A stretch of 13,402 bases of DNA from NCBI GenBank assembly GCA_030645645.1, contig JAUSNC010000009.1:1-13402 (forward strand). The letters run 5' to 3'. Of this stretch, positions 5,366 through 12,121 are shown in pieces (within the stretch, counting starts at the first letter, position 1; the number at the start of each line of letters is the position of its first letter). This DNA comes from Candidatus Parcubacteria bacterium. Lineage in GTDB: Bacteria; Patescibacteriota; Minisyncoccia; Minisyncoccales; UBA6532. The notes beneath the pieces are model-generated. The model was not told where the DNA came from, made no database searches, and was given only the letters and a program-made list of their open reading frames with translations. The position numbers and the translations under genes are program-made.

Positions 5366-5986
5366 TCATTTACAGTAACCCATTGCCATATAACCTAAAG
5401 GAACATTTATAAAAATGTACTGTTTTGTCCATATAGCCAGACCATCTTTTTTGTAAATAGTATAAAGATTAATACTCCCTGAATTTAAAGGAATTTTTTC
5501 CACCATATGAATAATTTCTTCGTCATCATAAATCTTAATTAGTTCGTCTTGTCCTATATTTGCTACCATCTTTGGATTTTTAGTATCTAAATCAATAAAC
5601 GAAACAATGTTTGGCTGTGATTCCATTGAACTCTCATAATATATTTTGGCCTTTTCTTCTTCGGAATAAGGAACATGTCCTACTTCATTTTCTTTTTCAC
5701 GAACCTCAAAAGAAACTCCGTTTATTCTATTAAATGAACATGTGGTAGATTTTGTTATTGGTAAAAGTGGTGTGATTGGTGACTTTTCTCTTTCATATGA
5801 TCCAATAAATTGATAGGAATCCTTAGCTATTTTCAGATATTCTTGATAAGCTTCTTCTTCTGACATACTATTAGATGGCGTATTAACTTTATCTTGCGGA
5901 GAACTAAAAAAACTAAAAATTCCCCATATAATACCTACTATAATTATTGCAATGAATGTTTTGTTTTTTTGAAAAAAATCTTTCAT
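5366..5986 (-). CDS. Hypothetical membrane-anchored protein, 206 aa
   Basis: Not recognised. One N-terminal transmembrane segment (about residues 11-29) with a basic cytoplasmic end, then a Ser/Pro/Asn linker and a soluble domain of about 150 residues, probably outside the membrane. The soluble part has alternating hydrophobic strands (VSFEVREK, IVSFIDLD, LYTIYKKDGLAIW, YIFINVP) and a single Cys pair (TTCSF, GYCK) that could form a disulfide; the overall look is a small beta-rich extracytoplasmic domain. It starts 19 bases after the stop of the zinc-ribbon membrane gene and follows two other small membrane genes on the same strand, so the three are likely one operon. No Shine-Dalgarno. Confidence 0.7.
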   Translation of the reverse strand: MKDFFQKNKTFIAIIIVGIIWGIFSFFSSPQDKVNTPSNSMSEEEAYQEYLKIAKDSYQFIGSYEREKSPITPLLPITKSTTCSFNRINGVSFEVREKENEVGHVPYSEEEKAKIYYESSMESQPNIVSFIDLDTKNPKMVANIGQDELIKIYDDEEIIHMVEKIPLNSGSINLYTIYKKDGLAIWTKQYIFINVPLGYMAMGYCK

Positions 5987-6005
5987 AATTTTTATTTTCT
6001 CTTTT

Positions 6006-6329
6006 TTAATAAATCAGAAAGTGAATTAAGGCCCTTAATATATAAAGAAATATTACAAGCCCAATTATCCATCCTAATATCATTACTATCAAGGCGCCTA
6101 AACCAAAAAGTAACCCTAATAGTGAATTTAAACTAATAAATATATTCTCTGTATTCTTTTTCTTCTTTTCGATACTCATTTTTCTTCCACAACCATCGCA
6201 TTGATAAACATTATCTTTTAAATCATCCCTAGTTATTAACTTATAATCATTTTTATTAGAGCTTTTGACAGAACAATCATTACATAGAAAATGATCTGTT
6301 GATTCTTTATAAAACCCAATATCTTTCAT
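6006..6329 (-). CDS. Zinc-ribbon membrane protein, 107 aa
   Basis: Residues 1-50 contain two CxxC knuckles (C16-x-x-C19 in CNDC, C44-x-x-C47 in CDGC), so a treble-clef or ribbon zinc site is likely. After a Lys-rich stretch, residues about 64-105 form one long or two short transmembrane helices. The layout (soluble zinc ribbon followed by a membrane tail) is common among uncharacterised small bacterial membrane proteins; function unknown. It starts 4 bases after the stop of the 6334-6681 gene, and its start is preceded by TAAAAT-AAATCT-ATG, the same 15 bases as precede that gene. No Shine-Dalgarno. Confidence 0.72.
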   Translation of the reverse strand: MKDIGFYKESTDHFLCNDCSVKSSNKNDYKLITRDDLKDNVYQCDGCGRKMSIEKKKKNTENIFISLNSLLGLLFGLGALIVMILGWIIGLVIFLYILRALIHFLIY

Positions 6330-6333
6330 AGAT

Positions 6334-6681
6334 TTATTTTAATAATTTGCTTAATAGCCAAATCATAACTACGATAATCCCGCCAATTCTTACCCAACGA
6401 TTTGCAGTAGAATTAAAAGCATTTTGTCTAAGATAAAGAATGGAAAACATTATAGGGGCGAAGATTATTGCCCATAAGGTTTCACTCGTAACAATAGATA
6501 CTATGAGTATAAAAAATGTAAATATGAGAGGAACTTTATTGTCATCAATAAAATCGGAAATTTTTTCTTTACGCCTTTCTGCCAATTCTATATTCTTGGG
6601 GTTTGTCCTTGTCAATTCTTTGAACATTTTTTTTCTTTCTTTCAATTCTTCTGGCGTGTATTTTTGTTCTTGTTCTTCCAT
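6334..6681 (-). CDS. Hypothetical membrane protein, 115 aa
   Basis: Residues 1-48 are highly charged and helical (EELKERKKMFKEL, ELAERRKEKI), probably a cytoplasmic coiled coil. Three hydrophobic segments follow at about 50-66, 68-86 and 98-113. No known family is recognised. It is the first of three small genes (6681 down to 5366) spaced by 4 and 19 bases. Its own extended -10 (TGCTAAAAT, 6688-6696) lies only 6 bases before the ATG, so the operon may begin with a leaderless start. No Shine-Dalgarno. Confidence 0.7.
   Translation of the reverse strand: MEEQEQKYTPEELKERKKMFKELTRTNPKNIELAERRKEKISDFIDDNKVPLIFTFFILIVSIVTSETLWAIIFAPIMFSILYLRQNAFNSTANRWVRIGGIIVVMIWLLSKLLK
6336..6341 (-). promoter_or_regulatory. 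-10-like box 6 bases before the zinc-ribbon membrane gene
   Basis: TAAAAT followed by AAATCT and the ATG at 6329, identical to the 15 bases at the upstream gene (6693 down to 6679). The TG of the extended -10 is missing here. It overlaps the stop codon of the preceding gene, so it may be a second, internal leaderless start. Confidence 0.4.
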
Positions 6682-6687
6682 AGATTT

Positions 6688-6696
6688 ATTTTAGCA
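6688..6696 (-). promoter_or_regulatory. Extended -10 of the small membrane-protein operon
   Basis: TGCTAAAAT on the minus strand, with 6 bases between its end and the ATG at 6681. The predicted start point coincides with the start codon. No convincing -35 is seen. Confidence 0.55.
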
Positions 6697-6721
6697 AAAA
6701 TCCAACCCTATAATAAAGGGG

Positions 6722-7975
6722 CTATAATAATGTTTTTTGGTTTGAGGATTTCTTTTGTTCGGCCACGGAAAAAATCTTTATTTTCCCGTAGACTCCGTCG
6801 TAACCGGGTTCAATTGAAATTTTTCCTTCCCTGACTCTAAGAATAGCCTCTGCAATATCGGGCTTGGCTTTGGATTTTAATTCTTCCGGACTGGCATCAA
6901 GCAATATTTTAAATTCATTTCCGAATTGCTCAATTATTTCCTTGTAATTCGCTTCAACCTGCTTCGTTCCCGTATTTTGTCCAACTGCCTGGGCAATGAT
7001 CTGATCCAGGGGCACTAATTTTTTGTAAGGGATGGCATTGGGCGGAACGAATCCGGCCGGCCTGTCTGCCAGCTCCTCTACCCTATTGAGTACGCCTATG
7101 GTCAAAGGCTTTCCGCAGGACGGGCAGATATTGTTGTATTTTTTAGATTCCGCGGGAGATAAACTTATTTCGCACGCCCTGTGCCCGTCAAAATGATACT
7201 TCCCTTCTTCTGGGAAAAATTCAACGGTATATAAAAACTTTTTTTGATCCTTTGTTTTTATCGCCTCACTGATTGCGGCAAAGCTCAATTCCGTTTCAAA
7301 AACATTAGCTTCCCTACCAATCTTGCTCGGGCTGTGGCAATCGCTGTTTGAAATCAAAGTTATTTTATCTAAAGAAGATAAGCGCCAATTCATAGCCGGG
7401 TCAGAAGACAGTCCTGTTTCAATGGCATAGATATACTTTGTATATTCCTCAAAACATTCTTCAAGGGAATTGAATCCGGATTTTGATCCGAAAACGGAAA
7501 ACCACGGCGTCCAAGCGTGGGCCGGTATAACCAGGCAGTCCGGCGAAGCATCTAAGGCAATTTTGACTATTTCTTTGGCGTCTATTCCTAAAATTGGCCT
7601 GCCGTCTGCCTTTAAATTCCCGATCTGACCCAGGCTGGCGTTTATTTTCTCAACCGTATCAAAGCTTGGCGCGAGAATAAGAATATGAACTCTTCTTGTT
7701 TTGTTGTTTTTGGAATATATGCAGCTTATCTCGGCAGTTAGCATAAAACGGACAGCTTCGTCTGACTTTTCTTTTTTCAGCTTAAAAAGACCTATTTCGG
7801 CAGGTTCCAGTTTTTCTTTCAACTCCGAAAACCACTGGGGATGGGTAAAATCCCCTGTGCCTAGCACTTTTATTCCTTTTACCTTCGCCCATTTATTCAG
7901 GCTTTCGAGATCCATATCCTTGGCAGTTGCCCTGGAATATTTTGAATGAATATGTAAATCGGCAATTATTTTCAT
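6722..7975 (-). CDS. Endonuclease Q (EndoQ) family PHP nuclease
   Basis: A 417-residue PHP-domain protein of the EndoQ family, nucleases that nick DNA 5' of deaminated bases (uracil, hypoxanthine, xanthine) and abasic sites. PHP metal-site residues appear in order: His8 and His10 (DLHIHSKYSRA), Asp42 (GTGDFTHP), Glu82, His97, His153 (IPAHAWTPWFS) and Asp212/His214 (SNSDCHSP). A zinc-binding insert follows (HRACEIS at 265-271 and CPSCGK at 284-289), then the EndoQ-type NRVEELADRP and EPGYDGVYG segments. Such proteins are often misannotated as UvrD-like helicases. The last five residues, QKTLL, resemble a sliding-clamp-binding peptide. Its ATG overlaps the TGA of the permease gene (ATGA), so it is translationally coupled. 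No Shine-Dalgarno. Confidence 0.9.
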   Translation of the reverse strand: MKIIADLHIHSKYSRATAKDMDLESLNKWAKVKGIKVLGTGDFTHPQWFSELKEKLEPAEIGLFKLKKEKSDEAVRFMLTAEISCIYSKNNKTRRVHILILAPSFDTVEKINASLGQIGNLKADGRPILGIDAKEIVKIALDASPDCLVIPAHAWTPWFSVFGSKSGFNSLEECFEEYTKYIYAIETGLSSDPAMNWRLSSLDKITLISNSDCHSPSKIGREANVFETELSFAAISEAIKTKDQKKFLYTVEFFPEEGKYHFDGHRACEISLSPAESKKYNNICPSCGKPLTIGVLNRVEELADRPAGFVPPNAIPYKKLVPLDQIIAQAVGQNTGTKQVEANYKEIIEQFGNEFKILLDASPEELKSKAKPDIAEAILRVREGKISIEPGYDGVYGKIKIFSVAEQKKSSNQKTLL

Positions 7976-9120
7976 TTGAAGAAAAAATAAATTATTTCAA
8001 TAACGATTCCTATAATGAGAAATAAAGAAAGACCATATAAGACGGGGTTCATTCTTGTTCCTTTGTTTTCTAAAAACTTTTTATAAAGGAAAACAGTGAT
8101 TATTCCCGTTGTTCCTATTGCAAACACTCCTGTTAAGCTTATTATCTTAATGAATTCCTTGACTCCGGCCAGATACAGCAAAAACGGAAAAAAGCAGGCA
8201 ATCAACCAGGAAAAATTCTTGGAAAATCCCAAATCATGCATAAAAATATTTTTTAAGGACAATCCCAATCCGACAAAAGAATCAAAACAATTTATTATGC
8301 CAAAAATAAGGCCGAGGACTATTACCGAAGGACCCAAAATACCGACTAAGCCGGCAATCGCTTCTTCTGAGGTATTCGGGCCGGTCGCCCCGAAAACCGT
8401 AAAAATGAAAAAGATATAAGTTACAGCGGCTATCAAGAATCCGTAGATTATGACTTTTCTCAAAAGATTCTGGTTGTTACCTGTTAAATCTTTTATTTCG
8501 GGAATAATGGCAGCTCCCCAAAGGGAAAAGAGAACCGCGCCATAGGGGAAAAAAAAGAAATTTAAATCAACTGTTTTAAAATAACCAAAGTTGATGTACG
8601 GAAAAGCATTTTTAAAAAAAATAATGAGAATGGCGAAAAAACCGATGAAAATAGGAAGTTCAAGTCGGCTGAAAGTCTTGATTCCTTTAAATATAACTAT
8701 GGCGCCTGCGATAAAAAACAACGTAACCGGTATTATACTATTTTCAAAAGGAATTAAACTGACTTTGACAAAAGAAGCAAAAAGCAATCTTAAAAATTCT
8801 CCTCCTACCAGAAGATAGGCAAGCAAGGCGCCTGTCAGGCCCAGCCACATTGATATAAACGAAATTGTTTTCCATTTTGGCCCGAGATATTTGCCTACAT
8901 ACCCGGGAAATCTGTAGTCTTTTTCCGTTCCCAATATTATTTCGGCAAAAAGAAGATGAATTGAAACACTTACAACTGATAAAATAAGGAAATAGAAAAG
9001 CATAACGGGAAAACCCGCTTTTGAGGTTATATAAGGTAGTCCGAAAATTCCCACTCCGACAACCGAACCGACAAAAACGGATAATGCCTGAAAAAATTTT
9101 AATTTGTTTTTGATGTACAT
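7972..9120 (-). CDS. Amino-acid permease (aromatic amino-acid/APC type)
   Basis: A 382-residue polytopic protein with about 11 hydrophobic helices and almost no soluble domain. The first helix holds GSVVGVGIFGLPY, the unwound-helix signature of the APC superfamily that contacts the substrate backbone; overall it resembles the TyrP/Mtr-like hydroxy/aromatic amino-acid permeases, though the substrate cannot be read from sequence. A CPR cell with poor amino-acid synthesis would need such uptake (inference). The ATG at 9120 is 12 bases behind an extended -10 (TGATAAAAT), giving a very short leader and no Shine-Dalgarno. The stop overlaps the start of the EndoQ gene; the pairing of a transporter with a repair nuclease is probably not functional. 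Confidence 0.87.
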   Translation of the reverse strand: MYIKNKLKFFQALSVFVGSVVGVGIFGLPYITSKAGFPVMLFYFLILSVVSVSIHLLFAEIILGTEKDYRFPGYVGKYLGPKWKTISFISMWLGLTGALLAYLLVGGEFLRLLFASFVKVSLIPFENSIIPVTLFFIAGAIVIFKGIKTFSRLELPIFIGFFAILIIFFKNAFPYINFGYFKTVDLNFFFFPYGAVLFSLWGAAIIPEIKDLTGNNQNLLRKVIIYGFLIAAVTYIFFIFTVFGATGPNTSEEAIAGLVGILGPSVIVLGLIFGIINCFDSFVGLGLSLKNIFMHDLGFSKNFSWLIACFFPFLLYLAGVKEFIKIISLTGVFAIGTTGIITVFLYKKFLENKGTRMNPVLYGLSLFLIIGIVIEIIYFFFK

Positions 9121-9132
9121 AAATGCTTTTTT

Positions 9133-9141
9133 ATTTTATCA
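9133..9141 (-). promoter_or_regulatory. Extended -10 of the permease-EndoQ operon
   Basis: TGATAAAAT on the minus strand, 12 bases before the ATG at 9120, predicting a leader of about 5 nt. It follows the terminator at 9159-9192 by 17 bases. Confidence 0.55.
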
Positions 9142-9158
9142 CGCACCTGTTTAAACCA

Positions 9159-9192
9159 AAAGCGCCCTTGGGAATATTCCACAGGGCGCTTT
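9159..9192 (-). terminator. Intrinsic terminator after the 9202-9525 gene
   Basis: A perfect 10-bp stem (AAAGCGCCCT / AGGGCGCTTT) with a 14-base loop that can pair further (GGAATATTCC). The minus strand continues TGGTTT. It starts 9 bases after the stop codon at 9202 and separates the 9.2-11.9 kb gene run from the permease operon. Confidence 0.75.
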
Positions 9193-9201
9193 GTTGCTAA
9201 A

Positions 9202-9525
9202 TTATGTTATCATTTTTATCCCTAAACCCGCTATTTGCGATCCGGCGAAAATCATGATGCCGGAGAAAACCGACCAGGCCAATAGATTTAAAAGCTTGGG
9301 AACGGATTCCTGCGGAAAAAGACTCTTAATTTGATTTTGAAATAAATTGTCCATTTGGGATTGTAGACTGGAATCTGTTTTTTGGACAACTTCCTTATTA
9401 TCTAATCTGAAAAGAGTCGGCGCTTCAGTTTTGGCTGTGAAAATATTAAAAGAAGCATAAAGGCTCCATAATATTATGCTTAATCCTAAGACTAATAAGA
9501 TTATACCGAGAATTCTTTTTATCAT
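9202..9525 (-). CDS. Hypothetical membrane protein, 107 aa
   Basis: Two hydrophobic segments, about residues 4-25 and 82-105, flank a polar middle (about 35-78) with heptad-like Leu/Phe spacing (LQSQMDNLFQNQIKSLF). The termini would be on the same side with the middle part on the other, giving a hairpin-like protein. No family is recognised. It begins 11 bases after the stop of the acylphosphatase gene, and TAAAAT lies 8 bases before the ATG, so a separate leaderless start is possible. No Shine-Dalgarno. A terminator follows directly. Confidence 0.7.
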   Translation of the reverse strand: MIKRILGIILLVLGLSIILWSLYASFNIFTAKTEAPTLFRLDNKEVVQKTDSSLQSQMDNLFQNQIKSLFPQESVPKLLNLLAWSVFSGIMIFAGSQIAGLGIKMIT

Positions 9526-9533
9526 AATAATTA

Positions 9534-9539
9534 ATTTTA
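9534..9539 (-). promoter_or_regulatory. -10-like box 8 bases before the 9525 ATG
   Basis: TAAAAT on the minus strand overlaps the stop codon of the acylphosphatase gene. The predicted start point would fall at the ATG. It lacks the TG extension and is in AT-rich sequence, so support is limited. Confidence 0.35.
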
Positions 9540-9815
9540 ACGCTTTATTTTAAAATCCTTAAATTCTCCTTTATAATCCTCCCAAATCATTTCTATTTTT
9601 TCAACCCTTGCTAAAACAGGGCCTTTTTTAGTCCATTCAGCCATCTTTTTAAGCTTTTCCTTTTCCCCTTCTAAAACCGCTTCCAATCTGCCGTCAGGCA
9701 GGTTACGGACCCAGCCTGTCATACCCATTTCTTCCGCTATTTTCTTGGCTGTATTGCGAAAGAATACTCCTTGAACTTTTCCTTGAATAATAATATGAAG
9801 CCGGGTTTGTTGCAT
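9537..9815 (-). CDS. acyP: Acylphosphatase
   Basis: A 92-residue protein matching acylphosphatase along its whole length, the usual size for the family. It hydrolyses carboxyl-phosphate bonds such as acetyl phosphate or 1,3-bisphosphoglycerate in the cytoplasm. The phosphate-binding loop GKVQGVFFRNTAKK holds catalytic Arg20 and the GWVRNLPDGRLEAVLEG segment holds catalytic Asn38; the C-terminus returns as the family's final strand (FKDFKIKR). It lies between the MgtC-like gene and a small membrane gene on the same strand. The 70-base gap upstream contains a weak TCGGC/GCCGA hairpin at about 9832-9850 that may end the MgtC transcript. A TTTAAT lies 7 bases before the ATG; no Shine-Dalgarno. 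Confidence 0.95.
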   Translation of the reverse strand: MQQTRLHIIIQGKVQGVFFRNTAKKIAEEMGMTGWVRNLPDGRLEAVLEGEKEKLKKMAEWTKKGPVLARVEKIEMIWEDYKGEFKDFKIKR

Positions 9816-9886
9816 AGTATAAATTAAATATCGGCATTTTTTAAGCCGAGCTGGAGAAATTATGTGGAATGATTAAAAAACGGGAC

Positions 9887-10333
9887 TTATCCTTCTGTTT
9901 TAGTTTTGAAGACTTTTTTTTCAAAAAGCCTTAATCCTATTAATATCCCGGCGACCATCAGACAAACAAAAAAAGCTAAAAAATAAAGCTCGGTTCCCAC
10001 CGCCATTCCTATGCCTGCAACTACCCAAAGGCCGGCTGCCGTAGTCAGTCCCTCAATATGGGCATCGCGATAAATTATCAAACCAGCTCCCAAAAATCCC
10101 ACTCCTAAAACTATCTGGCTTATTATCCTTGAAGGATCAACGATTGGATTATCAACAAATGCGTTTAACGCTATTATAGTAAATAATGCTGCACCGACGG
10201 TAACTAAAATGTATGTCCTTAAACCCGCTCCTTTTCTGTGATATTCCCTTTCCAATCCAACTAATCCCCCAAGGAAAGCGGCTGATAGAAGCTGAAAAAC
10301 TATTTTTAACTGAGGTTCGCTTAAAAAATCCAT
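9887..10333 (-). CDS. MgtC/SapB-family membrane protein
   Basis: A 148-residue protein with the MgtC membrane domain: helix 1 from about 13-28 with GGLVGLEREYHRKGAGLRTYILV (the conserved ERE and RT region), helix 2 at 41-58, then DPSRIISQIVLGVGFLGAGLIIYRD and GLTTAAGLWVVAGIGMAVG, and a last helix at about 115-135. The C-terminal ACT-like soluble domain of MgtC is absent, as in many short SapB-type members. MgtC in Salmonella acts under low magnesium and restrains the F-type ATP synthase; that role cannot be assumed here. Minus-strand neighbours are the EF-Tu-domain-like gene upstream and acylphosphatase downstream with gaps of 47 and 71 bases. No Shine-Dalgarno. Confidence 0.9.
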   Translation of the reverse strand: MDFLSEPQLKIVFQLLSAAFLGGLVGLEREYHRKGAGLRTYILVTVGAALFTIIALNAFVDNPIVDPSRIISQIVLGVGFLGAGLIIYRDAHIEGLTTAAGLWVVAGIGMAVGTELYFLAFFVCLMVAGILIGLRLFEKKVFKTKTEG

Positions 10334-10380
10334 AAAATAAAATTAGCGTTCGGAAATTATTTAAAATTTTCGATTAAAAA

Positions 10381-10650
10381 CTAAAGTTTGTAGATTTTAT
10401 ATCCGTCTCTCGCTTTTTGACTGATCTTTACCCCTACTTCGTCGCCGGGTTTAGCTTCCTGCACCTCTTTATGTTCAACCTGCATAGAATCAATAGTTTG
10501 CGTAAAATCGGTTCCTTCTCCTCCGGAAATCCGCACAGTGTCCCCCACTCTCATAGTATCGGTGAGTTTAAAAACCGCAACTCCGATATTTCCGAAATAG
10601 TGGCTGATCGTACCAATAAGTTTCCCTTCTTCTGTTGTTTCTTTTGGCAT
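10381..10650 (-). CDS. Standalone EF-Tu domain-2-like protein
   Basis: An 89-residue protein formed almost entirely of a translation-factor beta barrel: GTISHYFGNIGVAVFKL, then DTMRVGDTVRISG, an IDSMQVEHKEVQEAKPGDEVGVKI stretch and the end DGYKIYKL. These are the marks of EF-Tu/IF2 domain 2, which in the full factors contacts the ribosome or aminoacyl ends. The GTPase domain is missing, not truncated by mutation: the ORF is intact and has its own promoter. Databases call such genes translation elongation factor-like; function unknown, with RNA or ribosome binding a reasonable guess. It follows metK on the same strand, with its promoter overlapping the metK end. Confidence 0.82.
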   Translation of the reverse strand: MPKETTEEGKLIGTISHYFGNIGVAVFKLTDTMRVGDTVRISGGEGTDFTQTIDSMQVEHKEVQEAKPGDEVGVKISQKARDGYKIYKL

Positions 10651-10687
10651 AAAAATTTAAATTTAGTTATTTCGACCTTGCATATTG

Positions 10688-10716
10688 ATTATAGCAAATT
10701 TAATTGCGTCTTTCAC
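10688..10716 (-). promoter_or_regulatory. Promoter of the EF-Tu-domain-like gene
   Basis: The minus strand shows TGCTATAAT (extended -10 at 10688-10696) and GTGAAA (10711-10716, 4 of 6 to the -35) with a 17-base spacer. The -35 overlaps the metK stop codon. Predicted leader about 30 nt. Confidence 0.7.
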
Positions 10717-11879
10717 TCTGCTTCTTTTTTCAATATCTTGGCTTTATCCGTCTTTTCCCAGGTGAAATCTTTGTCATCGCGGCCAAAATGGCCGTAAGCC
10801 GCCGTTTTGCGGTAAATAGGCCTTTTCAGATCTAAAACATTGATTATCTGCTTCGGACTGAAATCAAAATTCTTTTCAATCAGCTCCATTATTTTGTATT
10901 CCGGAATCTTATAGGTATTGAAAGTATCAATATAAATTCCCACCGGAGAGGCAACTCCGATGGCATAGGCCACCTGCAACTGGCATCTGTCGGCCAGACC
11001 GGCCGCCACTATATTTTTAGCAACATACCTGGCCATATAAGCTCCGCTGCGATCAACTTTACTTGCATCTTTACCGGAAAAACATCCTCCTCCGTGAGGA
11101 GCTAATCCGCCATATGTATCAACAATAATTTTCCTGCCGGTCAACCCTGTGTCTCCCGGAGGTCCGCCTATAATAAATTGACCAGTTGCATTGATAAAAA
11201 TATTTGTTTTATCATCCAACAGTTTCCCTACTACGGGCTTTATAACTTTTTTAAGAATATCTTCTCGGAGTCTCTTGGTTGTAATATCTTTGCTGTGATG
11301 AGCGGCTATTACCACTGTTTCCAAACGCTTTGCCTTGCCGTTAATATATTCAATTGTTACCTGACTTTTGCCGTCCGGACGCAAATAAGGTAATATTCCC
11401 TCTTTTCTTACCTTAGCCAGCTGTCTTGTAAGTTTATGCGCTAAAACAATTGGCAAGGGCATAAACTCTGGGGTTTCGTTGGTGGCATATCCGAACATCA
11501 GCCCTTGATCGCCAGCTCCCTGTTCTTTATTTTTGTCCTCATCGACGCCTTGAGCTATATCCGGAGACTGTTCATGCAATGTGACTATTACTCCGACATC
11601 GTCGGCGCAAAAACCGTATTCCTGCTTGTCATACCCTATATCTCTTAAAATATCTCTCACTGTTTTATCAATGTTGATATAGGTTTTTGTTCTAATTTCT
11701 CCTCCTACCAGAACCAATCCTGTCGTGCAAAAACATTCAACGGCTGAATGGCTGTTTGGATCATTTTTTAACATTTCGTCTAAAATTCCGTCGCTGATTT
11801 GATCGCACACTTTGTCTGGATGTCCTTCTGTAACTGATTCGGACGTTATTAATCTGACGTTTTTAAATTTTTGTTCCAT
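10713..11879 (-). CDS. metK: S-adenosylmethionine synthetase (methionine adenosyltransferase)
   Basis: A complete 388-residue MetK, normal for bacterial enzymes. It makes S-adenosylmethionine from methionine and ATP in the cytoplasm. Signatures: SVTEGHPDKVCDQISDG (His20, Lys23), GAGDQGLMFGYA (121-132), GPPGDTGLTGRKI (239-251), GGGCFSGKDASKVDRSGAYM (263-282, the phosphate-binding region) and the late RPIYRKTAAYGHFGRDD. The product feeds both SAM-using enzymes encoded just upstream (Trm9-like and Elp3), although metK has its own promoter (11955-11982). The ~80-nt leader contains an ATCCC/GGGAT hairpin (about 11927-11947) but no recognisable SAM riboswitch. No Shine-Dalgarno before the ATG at 11879. 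Confidence 0.97.
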   Translation of the reverse strand: MEQKFKNVRLITSESVTEGHPDKVCDQISDGILDEMLKNDPNSHSAVECFCTTGLVLVGGEIRTKTYINIDKTVRDILRDIGYDKQEYGFCADDVGVIVTLHEQSPDIAQGVDEDKNKEQGAGDQGLMFGYATNETPEFMPLPIVLAHKLTRQLAKVRKEGILPYLRPDGKSQVTIEYINGKAKRLETVVIAAHHSKDITTKRLREDILKKVIKPVVGKLLDDKTNIFINATGQFIIGGPPGDTGLTGRKIIVDTYGGLAPHGGGCFSGKDASKVDRSGAYMARYVAKNIVAAGLADRCQLQVAYAIGVASPVGIYIDTFNTYKIPEYKIMELIEKNFDFSPKQIINVLDLKRPIYRKTAAYGHFGRDDKDFTWEKTDKAKILKKEAE

Positions 11880-11954
11880 AATTATTTTGGGAATAACCTG
11901 AATTTATTTAAGGATTGTTTTAAAATATCCCGAGACCTACAAGGGATTAACGAA

Positions 11955-11982
11955 ATTATATAAAATAATTATAACATAACAA
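11955..11982 (-). promoter_or_regulatory. metK promoter region with two -10 boxes
   Basis: An extended -10 TGTTATAAT (11968-11976), identical to that of the capA-like gene, is followed by a second TATAAT (11955-11960) that has TTGTTA (11977-11982) at 16 bases spacing. Either would give a leader of about 70-85 nt. The 160-base gap 11880-12040 holds otherwise only the small leader hairpin. Confidence 0.65.
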
Positions 11983-12040
11983 GTGGGTTTTATGTGACTT
12001 GCTGTGTGATGAGAAAATATTATGAGCGAATTTTACGCGG

Positions 12041-12114
12041 TGTCCCCGGGCTGACTCGAACAGCCAATCTTCTCCTTCGGAGGGAGATATTCTGTCCAAT
12101 TGAACTACGGGGAC
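12041..12114 (-). tRNA. tRNA-Arg, anticodon CCG
   Basis: The minus strand folds into a complete cloverleaf: acceptor GTCCCCG/CGGGGAC, U8-A9, a D stem GTTC/GAAT closing a loop with GG, an anticodon stem TCTCC/GGAGA with loop CTCCGAA (bases 34-36 CCG, reading CGG arginine codons), and a T arm GGCTG-TTCGAGT-CAGCC. The discriminator is A; the DNA continues CC but then G, so the CCA end is not fully encoded and must be added or repaired. It begins 7 bases after the stop of the Trm9-like gene and may be cut from the same transcript. Position 34 is C, so it is not itself a substrate for wobble-uridine modification. Confidence 0.95.
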
Positions 12115-12121
12115 GAATCTT

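Noticed and set aside
10417..10797. Plus-strand ORF of 126 codons
   Set aside because: It is antisense to the EF-Tu-domain-like gene and the metK end; it shows no domain.
11880..11960. SAM riboswitch in the metK leader
   Set aside because: The leader is short, AT-rich and holds only one small hairpin; no known SAM-binding fold is recognisable.
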